This document shows positions 56,001 through 64,000 of a stretch of 64,000 nucleotides of DNA, piece after piece. Numbering within the stretch: position 1 is the stretch's first letter; each line of letters begins with the position of its first letter. The translations under genes were made by a program, and so were the position numbers. This DNA is from Clytia hemisphaerica. Taxonomy: Eukaryota > Cnidaria > Hydrozoa > Leptothecata > Clytiidae. Location: contig CACVBU010000545.1 in the NCBI GenBank assembly GCA_902728285.1, positions 310,001-374,000 on the forward strand. The letters run 5' to 3'. The notes under the pieces were generated by a model, which was not told where the DNA came from, did no database searches, and saw only the letters and a program-made list of their open reading frames with translations.

Positions 56001-59000
56001 TTTTTTCGTTATTTGTTAACTGAAAGGTTCGAGTTAGTTCAAACACCCTTGTCTCAGTGTCCCAGTGGAATTCTATCGAATTCCCAATTGGGATTTTTTT
56101 CGTGGTTCTCCACTATCCAAAGCAGTCTGATTCGCAGACCTCTATAAATGTACTTAAGAAACTTTTTCGTTAGAGCAGAAATCTACTATCCATACCCAAT
56201 ACATCTTTTACTTCGTTGGTTTAGAGGATGTTATGAACTTCTAGCCAAAATTTCTACACAAAACTACCCTAACTTATCTTTTGTACCCAAGACACCTTAT
56301 ATATATATATATCTTCACTCTGCTTCACTTCTTAACTCTAGGATTTTGACAACGACGGTTGGCCAGAGTTATTTGTTGTTGGTGATTTCGGACGCAGTAA
56401 ATTATTTTGGAATAACAAAGATGGTACCTTCAGTGAATGTACACGTGACTGTGGCATCAATGAACATGATGTAAGTTTGGTCGCTTTCTTCTTTTACATA
56501 TTCTTTCGTATAAAGTTAGTGAAGTAATTATGCAATAGCAGCTTAATTTAGAAATATAAAACTTGAGCAACAACGCACCCAAAATCTTTTGGGGCCCAAG
56601 CACACTATAACCACTATATATGGTGAAGACATTCATGTCACATACCAGATATCTTGATCTTAATTAATTTCTCTGATCGTTAAACTACAGTTGGAGTTTT
56701 AACTCTGATTTTTAACAGACTTAAGACGACCTTAGGATCTCAGGATTTAAAAGCTCAAATTTTCTCCAATAAGGCTTGGAATATAGCCTAGAAGCCACCA
56801 AACCCCTCCCCCAAAATCGAAATATTCAATGAATAAAAGTTGAAGTACTAAAAAAGCAATTCTTGCCCGAACTTTAAATTCTGAAAAACGTTAAAATACA
56901 TTAAAATCTCGATATTTTTTGAACCATCATTGTATATGATTCCATAGTTCTTTTATGCATCTTAGAACGCAATGGGTTTAACAGTTGGTGATTTTAACAT
57001 GGATGGAAACCTTGATCTTTTTGTTGGTGGGACGGCTTACGATAACCAGACATGTTCTTTGTACTCGTGTCGTTTGAATGACACTGGCAATGAGCTCTAC
57101 CTGAAAGAACCAACTGGTCGCAAATTCAAAGCCGTTACTGATAAGGTATTACAAGTTTATGTATGTGTGTTTTTCTGCGGCGGAGACGGTAAGGTTCTAA
57201 TTATTCTAGATCCTGACCAGCTGAGGACGATGGTAAATCAGCACTTTTACCGTCCTCGATTTTGCGGGGCAGAACTGCGGGTTATTTCAAATCGCTTCAG
57301 TCACTATTAATGAGATTGCTTCGTTTTTTAAAGTTTTTTGATATTATCATCGTATCATAATTTGAAGGTGTTGTGGTATATTGGTCTTTGACCTTGGTTT
57401 CTGCACAGGCGACTGAGGTTCAATTTCCACTCGCACTGGTTCACTTGGCAAGTGAATGAACTTTCGCCCGGGTCAACCCATGCCATGTGAGGGGAATTGG
57501 ATAGTCAGTCCAAGGTGCTCATTGAAAGCGTTTATAGTTGCGAAAATAGGCCTTAAAGCCTCCTGTAACTCAACCAGATAGAAATAGATATTGAAATAAG
57601 TAACATTGAAATCGATTAGAGTTTGAAAAAAAATTCCTTGGTTTGGATACTCTAATGCTTTTTTAGTTTTTAAAAATTTTGATTATTTTTTCAATATAAT
57701 CTAGACTGGAGTCGTTAGAACACTAGACTAAAATATAGCCCTGGGTGACACTCGATTCAAAAACGACCATACGTGCGGCCGAAAATTAGGCCTTTGAAAT
57801 CGGACCCTTCGGACAGTGCAGAGAAAATTGTGCAAAATTTGAGCAAATTTGAGCAAAAAATTGACACCTACGGTGCATTTTCTTGAAAACTTTTTCCCAT
57901 TTTCAGGAAAAATATGGTCACTCTTAGAGTGCAATTTTTCTCATCTTTGATGATTTCGACCCTTACAGTGCACTTTGGGAAGCTTGGAAAATATACCCTT
58001 AAGGGCCGCACGTATGGTAGGTCATTTACCTTGAGTGCCCCTTCCCCCCGGGAATATAACTCATTATCTCCCTTCTTTTGTATGTTAGTACGGTGTTCGT
58101 GATACTCATTGGACTTGGGGTACAAGCTTCCTTGATTTTGACAATGATGGAAAACTGGATCTAGCCGCCACAAATGGTTTTAGTGAGAAGACATTTGTTC
58201 GCGATGATATGGTCTTGTTTCATAATAAAGGTTTAAACAACACAATGAAAGATGTCGCCATTGAGCGCGGAATGCTTTTTAATGGAATGGGACGCGGTTT
58301 GTTGATTATTGATTTCGATAATGATGGTGATGAAGATGTGGCGGTGGCGGGAAATGTGGGCGCCCCAAAACTGTTTAAAAATAAGGGCGGTAATAAAATG
58401 AATTGGATCAAAGTTAAAGTTATGCATCGGTAAGGGTTCTACTTGTTTTTTTCTGGATTTAGTAATGATTTTGTGTATGTTACAAACACTTTTGGATCTT
58501 CTACCTACCGAAAAAATTGGGTGGTGATAAACATTCTAAAATATCATCCAAACTGGGAAGACACTGAAATCTTTGTGTTTAGTATAAGCTGTTAGCAGCA
58601 GAATTAGAAATTCCCATCCGTAATAGCAAATAGCTTCCAATCCCTTTTGGTATTGTATTCCCTTTTAAACAGACTCTCTCCAATACAAAGTCCTCAAAAT
58701 TTTTGACATCTTTATTCAGATGTGATAACAACATCAAGAAATTATGTGATTCTTATGGAGCCGTTGTCACCATAAATGTCAACGGAAAAATTCAAGTACA
58801 TTATTATTACTCATTCTTTGTTATCAATCTTCCTTGTCATTAGACGAGCGTCTGAAATTTAAAAAAGACCTTAAAACAGGTTTTAATTATTGTAATGCAA
58901 GCCCTTTACCTTAAATGTCTTCATTCGAGACATTTGCTAGGCTACGTCATATCTTTCTTTGTTTCGAGCGTAAAACTCCTACTCTATGTAAGGCCTAAAA

Positions 59001-62000
59001 GCCTGGAGCTGTCTCTTGTGTATACTAGACATATGCCTTCTTTTATGGGTTGATATCAACGTTCTTCTTCAAAAACATAAATCTTTTAACCCAATGAATA
59101 ACAGCGAGTTCAATTACTCTATAGACAGCACAAGTGGGATCGAAATCACATTACCTTGGACAAAGTGAAATCACAATCCACTTCGGTGTCAACCAAGCAT
59201 CTAAAGTCAATTCAATCGAGACTTTCTGGCCTCGATTAAACAAACGAGTTCAAATCAATAATGCAGCTGTTAACCAACTTTATCAAGTTGTCCCGTCAGA
59301 CAGGTACGTTGAATTTCATGCAAATAGCTTACTTAAAGAGGCATCCCCTGCTGGAAACGATGGAGAGTTTGGAGTTTGGAGTTTGGCCAGGGGTGGAGTA
59401 AACAGTGGCGCACTGGGCGAAATAAGAGATTTCCAATCCTGGAAATATCATATTTCATGATATTTCCAATTCTGAAATTCATTGAAACATCATATTTTCG
59501 AGATATTTCCAATTTTTGGAAATATAATACTTCCAAAAGTTGGAAATATTTTGAAAATATGATGTTTCAGATTTGGAAATACCATGAAATATGATATTTC
59601 CAGGATTGGAAATCTCTTATTTCGCCCAGTGGGAGGTGTTTTACAGTTTTTTTCAAACTGTATGGTAGCTTTTTTTCCCGGCCGTTAACTCCGTCCTCTA
59701 ATGGGCGATAGCATAGTCTTGAATTGTCCTAAGATATCTTACTGAAAATAAATAGAATATCCTGATAAAAACGCTAAGTTTTTCTCCTGATTAACCCATA
59801 GTGACATACAAGAGGCTATTGATTACACGAGCATCATCCCATGTCCAGAAATCTCAATCAAAGCCATTACACGGCAACCAGAAAACGGAAGGATCTACAT
59901 CAACGCTGACAAAAAATCCGTTCGTTACGACACAGGAAGTTTCACGATCGCCGATGTCGGCGTTCAGTTCTTTAAATATACGATTGAAGTGTCTCCGGGC
60001 CCTAAAAATCAACCTATACTTGAAGGCGAAGTAACCATGGACTTCCGTGGTAAACCAATGATTTTTACTCCAGTATGTCCGGCCATGACTGCAGAGACAA
60101 TAAAAACAAGCGAAAGGTAATGCTTCTATTTTTTTTTATTTTTCTGAAAAACTATCGAAGTCAAAACTATAATTTGAAATAATCAATACAAGAAAATTCA
60201 TTCCCTTTTCAGTAGCGTAGACAGGAGGAGCGCAAAATTTGTGTGTAGGAGAGCAGATCTTTATGACACTCTAATTATATTTTTACATTATGAATAGATA
60301 ATCACTGTGTCAGAAAGATTTGCTCTCCTACACAAATTTTGCGCCCCTCCTGTCTACGCTACTGTTTTTCCCTTTAATGTGCAACCCTATATGAAAGACT
60401 AGACAATAGAACTTACCGGCAAGTTAGGGTTAACAGCAAGTCGGCCATTCCTAACCTAAATGATTTATTTTCTTTCTCAGACGTATTGATGCCAAGTGGA
60501 ACAATCAAGAAAATAAGTTATGGGGCGCCGCTGGTGAAAATTTGATCAATCTTGCACCTCACGCTTACGCAGATAATATTTCTGAACCAGCATCAGCCTG
60601 TACCAGACACCACAAGTTGGCCAATAAATGCCCATTCCCCAAGGAATTTAGTGGAGTCGGATCAACGCGTCCATCACCACGTGAAATTAGTAACATGCTA
60701 ATGGCTCAGGTAATATTTAGTTTTTGGCCACAGCGGTAACACCGCTAGCATATATCTTCACATAATAAGTTATAGAGATTGGTGTTAGATGGTATCAATG
60801 AATCTTATAACAAACAAAAATTTACCTTGCCTATTTATGATTCATACACCCCCTTCTCACAGACCCATTGGGACCCCTTCCCACTAGAAAAATTGGCCAA
60901 AATATCGTCCCCGGTGGAAAACCTATTTTTGTCCTGAAAATGATTAAATAAACTAATCCTCGCTGAAAAAAATATTATGCTATTATTCCCATCCCCACTG
61001 AATTTTCTGACTTGAAAACAACAGAATTGAAATCTCCAGCCATATAAAGTATGGGAATATCAATCCCCATCGAGTTTTAAGTCCGATATTTTCATCACCA
61101 CTGACCGAAGAAATCCTACCGGGTCTGTGAGAAGGGGGTGTATTCAAACTTTTTTTCTTCTATTTGCTGTATCTTTCGATGTCTTTTTGGTATTTTAGAA
61201 AGACGATATTATCAGCAAAAGGAACATGAGTGACTTTACCATGCATTTCGGTCAAGTAAGAAAATGTTTCCTTTCTTCTCTTTTTTCTTCTTTAGATGAA
61301 TGAAAATTAAGAGTTTGTACAGTCTAGATCGGACAAAAAATGATCTGACTTAATGGGGCTTAAACTAGCAAGCGTTTGAGTTTTCTTGGACACAGGAACG
61401 TCGGAATAATGCTTATACCCTCCAAAACGACATTTAAAAAATTGCCACCCTATTTTTTCGGGTTCAAATATCTCAAATCCGTTGAGAAAGTGCTTTTATC
61501 AGAAAAATCGAATGAGACTTATTTGACCCTGACTTTTATAAAGAGTCTTTATAAAAGAATAAAATTGCTTGTGAGAATGGTTTGGAAAATTTATTTAGTA
61601 GAAATCGCCTTTTAGATTTACTCGTTGTTTTCAGCGAACGTAGTGAGCCCATTGGCTGCAATGGTTTACTAGTCTAATTGGGGCTGGACAACCGCTCGGC
61701 ATTTGTCATTGATTTCTATTCCTACTTTTTCAGTTCTTCTCACACGACAATGATTTGTCAACACCTTTACCACGACAAGATTTCATGCAATTTCATCAAA
61801 ATCAAATCTGGATGCCCATCAATATCCCAAAGGTATGATCTTTTTATCTCTACTCTAGAGACAATTTCATTTCAAGTGGCATGATATAGGACGTGGTCTG
61901 TTAAAATTCGTGATAGCGGGAATTCGATCTTTTTGGCGTGCTATCAAAGTTTTAGTGTGATAAGTGATGCTTGATATTAACTATTTGGGAATAGTTTTGA

Positions 62001-63803
62001 TGATTTTCAAGTAGCGAGAGCATAGATTTTCGCGCATGACACTTCAGGAGTGACAATGCAGTATTAGCGAAAAGATTTCTCAAAATTTGTGCTCATTGTT
62101 GAAGGTAGCGAAAGTCTTTCTTTTTTTTGTTTAAAAATGCTGTGTCAGCAAATTGTGAGAGACGTTAATGACAATCTAAAATTTGAATCTTTTCAACTTC
62201 AACAGGGTGATGTACATTTTGACCCTTACAGCACTGGTAAAGAAAAGATGCCATTCATCAGAACTACCTTCAGTGGGTATGTATTTAACTTTTTCTACGA
62301 ATTTCAATATGACTCGTGAAAAATGTTCCATTTAAACAAAACATAAAACCCTGTGTCACAGACCCAGTGAGACCCCCCAACCCCACTGGAAAATTGATTT
62401 TGTTTTCATATCCACATTTGAAATTCAATGGAGAAATTGTATTCCAAAACCATCCCAAATTGATCTTTGACCTGAGAATAGAATTTCTATTCCCATTGGG
62501 ATTTTGATAGAAATTTTCATCCCCATTGTGGCAAGAAGTTCCACCGGGGCTGTGAGACAGGGGCTTAGCAAATATAAGAAGCATGGTAGGATCTTTTATA
62601 AATTACGTCAAACCCTACACACGTACCTCGTTACAGAAACGCGATCCCAATGTAATTTCTGAGAAGAACTTTAATAAAGAAGGATTGGAGGTCTCAAGAG
62701 GAATAATTAACAATCGAGACGAGGGTTCGTCACTAAAATACTTCCCAAATTTTAATACTCGACGAGCTCCTTCGCATTTTCACTCCCCTTTGAATTTCAA
62801 ATAATTTAACCAAAAAAATTATTTTGTGTAGCTGTTCTGGTCAATACAAAGAAGGGAAAGCACCAAGAAAACAATTCAATGTCATCACCTCCATCATTGA
62901 TGCATCCAACGTCTATGGATCTGATGAAGGACGAGCAAAACATTTACGTGAATTCAAAGATGGAAGATTGAGGATGGGACCGAATCTCATGTTGCCGGTA
63001 AGTTGGTTAGATTTAGTAGCCTAGTTAACTAAGCCTGTATTCAGAAGGCTAAGCCACACGGCTAATGGCAATATAGCGTTTTCGGCGCTTTAAAGATTTT
63101 TTATACTTACGGATTTTAAGTTTGCCTTGGAATAGTTATCCAGCCCCAACTTACCACCAGATTCATCATAGTGACTGAATCAAATTAGCTTAGATTGCTA
63201 GGCTATAGATTTAGCAGGTTTTCATATATTTCATTTATCAGTCGAGTCTTCATAACACGAATTACTGTACTCCTTAACTCGAGCAAGTTTTCTGGTCCCT
63301 TCAGTTAACAATGCCTTTAGAAACCAATCTTTTCAACTCGAAATTACATAATTCTAACAAATTTCTGTCCCCTAGGATCGAGTCATAGAGACTTCACTGT
63401 ATTAGCAAAAAAACTTTATTGTAAAATATTATTGATTGAGAAATGCATATTTTCATTTTCTTAGCTCTGCTAGAATCAATTGTTTAAGTTATCTCCCTTA
63501 AATCAACTTTAAAGATTATTCTTAAGTGTATCTCTGAAAAAAATTTGTTACGAATAAATAGTTTCAGGAACTTTTTCATCCTACAAAACAAACAATAAAA
63601 TTCAAATCAATTTCTTCAAATCTTCTTTCTAGAAAAACAAAGATTTTATGAAAATGGCGAATCCAGTTGGACGGCCAGCTGATCAACTTTACATCGCAGG
63701 TGATAATCGTGCAAACGTCCAACCTGGTTTAGCTGCTATACATACATTGTTTGTTCGTGAACACAACCGGTTGGCACATGAATATGTTCTGAAAAATCCT
63801 GCT
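53031..63803 (+). CDS. Secreted FG-GAP/ASPIC-UnbV (CRTAC-like) and animal haem peroxidase fusion, 16 exons, 3' incomplete
   Basis: Exons: 53031-53354, 53648-53876, 54377-54696, 55800-55955, 56342-56470, 56966-57145, 58089-58429, 58720-58795, 59125-59303, 59802-60116, 60481-60709, 61199-61255, 61734-61832, 62206-62276, 62832-62997, 63633-63803. All introns are GT-AG with matching phases; 3042 nt, 1014 codons, no stop, and the last donor (63804) leads out of the window. Residues 1-23 are a signal peptide (hydrophobic ISVILLVNFGL); an in-frame ATG six codons in would also work. FG-GAP/VCBS repeats with D-x-D-x-D-G loops cover about 135-545, an ASPIC/UnbV domain about 590-640, a beta-rich linker to about 775, then an animal haem peroxidase domain. 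The order resembles CRTAC1 joined to a peroxidase. A secreted or matrix-bound oxidase is inferred. The fusion rests on splice phases, not on transcripts. Confidence 0.88.
53919..54175. mobile_element. MITE, 'cacagaccc' family, copy D
   Basis: Left catccctgtctcacagccc, right gcaggtctgtgacacggggt; internal ccattggggttgg, ccgaatggggatgaaa and cccagtgggggcgaaatt match the family in inverted orientation. In intron 2 of the peroxidase gene. Confidence 0.75.
54697..55799. other. Intron 3 of the peroxidase gene, nothing recognised
   Basis: 1.1 kb of AT-rich DNA without transposon ends or extra exons that I can support. Confidence 0.4.
56039..56105. mobile_element. Fragment of a 'cacagaccc' MITE
   Basis: acacccttgtctcagtgtcc and ccaattgggattttttt match one end and part of the body of the family. 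In intron 4 of the peroxidase gene. Confidence 0.45.
57364..57590 (+). repeat. tRNA-derived SINE, full copy
   Basis: aaggtgttgtggtatattgg (A-box side), gactgaggttcaatttccac (B box, worn), then cttggcaagtgaatgaactt, gcccgggtcaacccatgcc, gcgtttatagttgcgaaaat and a tail with gatagaaatagatattga. Same family as 29590-29826. In intron 6 of the peroxidase gene. Confidence 0.85.
57745..58058. mobile_element. MITE, cccggggg-cactc family, copy 3
   Basis: gacactcgattcaaaaacga ... catacgtgcggcc on the left; gggccgcacgtatgg ... accttgagtgccccttcccccc on the right. The body (ccttacagtgcactttggga) is nearly identical to 36081-36372. It ends about 30 bp before exon 7. Confidence 0.82.
58720..59303 (+). other. 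ASPIC/UnbV domain (exons 8-9)
   Basis: Follows the propeller as in CRTAC1 and UnbV: CDSYGAVVTINVNGK, then SHYLGQSEITIHFGV and IETFWPRLNKRVQI. These match the G-x-x-S-x-x-x-x-G-Q ... H-F-G-L-G ... V-x-V-x-W-P-x-G pattern, with WPRLN in place of the usual WPSG. Confidence 0.85.
58925..59025. repeat. Dispersed repeat shared with 48465-48540
   Basis: ggctacgtcatatctttctt, gagcgtaaaac, gtaaggc and gcctggagctgtc in the same order as the other copy. In intron 8 of the peroxidase gene. Confidence 0.5.
59411..59631. mobile_element. 221-bp near-perfect palindromic MITE
   Basis: Left CACTGGGCGAAATAAGAGAT and right ATCTCTTATTTCGCCCAGTG are exact inverted copies. The match continues through tttccaatcctggaaatatc / gatatttccaggattggaaa almost to the centre near 59521. 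Strong hairpin potential. In intron 9 of the peroxidase gene. Confidence 0.9.
60210..60364. mobile_element. ~155-bp palindromic MITE, hAT-like, copy 2
   Basis: CAGTAGCGTAGACAGGAGGA ... CCTCCTGTCTACGCTACTG. Nearly the same sequence as 23981-24139, including gcgcaaaatttgtgt and agagcagat. The flanks do not show a clean duplication. In intron 10 of the peroxidase gene. Confidence 0.88.
60847..61140. mobile_element. MITE, 'cacagaccc' family, copy E, intact TA-flanked
   Basis: CACCCCCTTCTCACAGACCC ... GGGTCTGTGAGAAGGGGGTG, exact 20-bp inverted ends, with TA at 60845-60846 and 61141-61142. The youngest-looking member of the family. In intron 11 of the peroxidase gene, 58 bp before exon 12. Confidence 0.92.
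62347..62565. mobile_element. MITE, 'cacagaccc' family, copy F
   Basis: aaccctgtgtcacagaccca on the left, accggggctgtgagacaggg on the right; body ccccactggaaaattgattt and ctattcccattgggatttt. In intron 14 of the peroxidase gene. Confidence 0.82.
63239..63400. mobile_element. MITE, 'tctctataactcga' family, worn copy
   Basis: Left cagtcgagtcttcataacac, right gagtcatagagacttcactg followed by ta; internal gtcccttcagttaacaatg and ttaactcgag. In intron 15 of the peroxidase gene. Confidence 0.7.
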
Positions 63804-63933
63804 GTAAGCTCCTTAGACACTTCTTTTATATTATAGCCTTACCCTCTGTTGCTCTTTCCTGAATGAAATTATCGTCTTCTTGTTATAAAAGAGGGGTGTC
63901 ATCCGTGATTATGAAGTATACTGATTTTTTTCC

Positions 63934-63960
63934 CGTTCGTTCGTTCGTTCGTTCGTTTGT
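63934..63960. repeat. (TTCG)n microsatellite
   Basis: Six to seven gttc units ending in gtttgtt, in the intron after exon 16 of the peroxidase gene. Confidence 0.85.
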
Positions 63961-64000
63961 TATCTGATATTCCGATGGCGGATTGGCGGCCGCCCACGCT

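Larger units (their letters stand above)
53648..58429 (+). other. FG-GAP/VCBS repeats with calcium loops (exons 2-7)
   Basis: Loops of the type D-F-D-x-D-G: GDFDNDGFVDLFF (exon 2), FDVDSDGDLDLFV and GDFDQDGFLDVF (exon 3), DFDNDGWPELFVVGDF (exon 5), GDFNMDGNLDLFVGG (exon 6), LDFDNDGKLDLAAT and IDFDNDGDEDVAVAG (exon 7). At least seven blades or half-blades, consistent with a beta-propeller like that of CRTAC1 and integrin alpha heads. Each loop is expected to bind one calcium ion. Confidence 0.92.
60481..63803 (+). other. Animal haem peroxidase domain, N-terminal half (exons 11-16)
   Basis: PSPREISNML opens the domain. The distal motif HFGQFFSHDND spans exons 12-13: Gln and the distal His (61743-61745) with the calcium Asp (61746-61748). 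The second calcium loop ITSIIDASNVYGS is in exon 15. Exon 16 has LYIAGDNRANVQPGL (catalytic Arg 63708-63710) and HTLFVREHNRLA, the family hallmark. By myeloperoxidase numbering from memory, Asp94 is Ser (61740-61742), Glu242 is Val (63717-63719) and Met243 is Gln. The proximal His region lies beyond the window. Confidence 0.93.

Overview
The window is nuclear DNA from an intron-rich, AT-rich invertebrate animal. The gene families (a subgroup-B type thrombospondin, PRPF38B, a secreted FG-GAP/ASPIC protein joined to an animal haem peroxidase), the tRNA-derived SINEs and the dense load of small inverted-repeat transposons fit a cnidarian best. That assignment is inference; a sponge or another invertebrate is not excluded. 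All three genes lie on the + strand and were rebuilt exon by exon from GT-AG boundaries with matching phases.

Layout. 1-1374: broken C-terminal part of a pogo/Tigger/Jerky-like DDE transposase. 1375-8958: transposon graveyard (TA-flanked inverted-repeat element with a nested MITE, a reverse-transcriptase scrap, an ORF1-only LINE-like element, a SINE, an endonuclease-region LINE scrap). 8959-12387: PRPF38B, four coding exons, 356 aa. 12390-17356: repeats, including a roughly 320-bp tandem duplication and a 0.93-kb foldback element. 17357-43813: a 25-exon thrombospondin of about 943 aa (signal peptide, N-terminal domain, coiled coil, four EGF modules, type 3 calcium repeats with an RGD, C-terminal domain). 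Its introns carry many MITEs and three minisatellites. 43814-53030: intergenic, mostly repeats. 53031 to the window end: the first 16 exons (1014 aa) of a secreted protein with FG-GAP/VCBS calcium-loop repeats, an ASPIC/UnbV domain, a linker and an animal haem peroxidase domain; it continues past the window.

How the parts relate. PRPF38B is a nuclear splicing factor unrelated to its neighbours. The other two genes both encode large secreted, calcium-binding extracellular proteins and sit next to each other; a shared matrix role is only a guess. The most unusual gene is the CRTAC-like/peroxidase fusion. It keeps the distal His, the catalytic Arg and the calcium-site residues, but lacks the Asp, Glu and Met that link haem covalently in myeloperoxidase. 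On the genome-evolution side, several MITEs sit inside duplicated sequence whose sister copy preserves the empty site, so insertion ends and target duplications can be read directly from this window.
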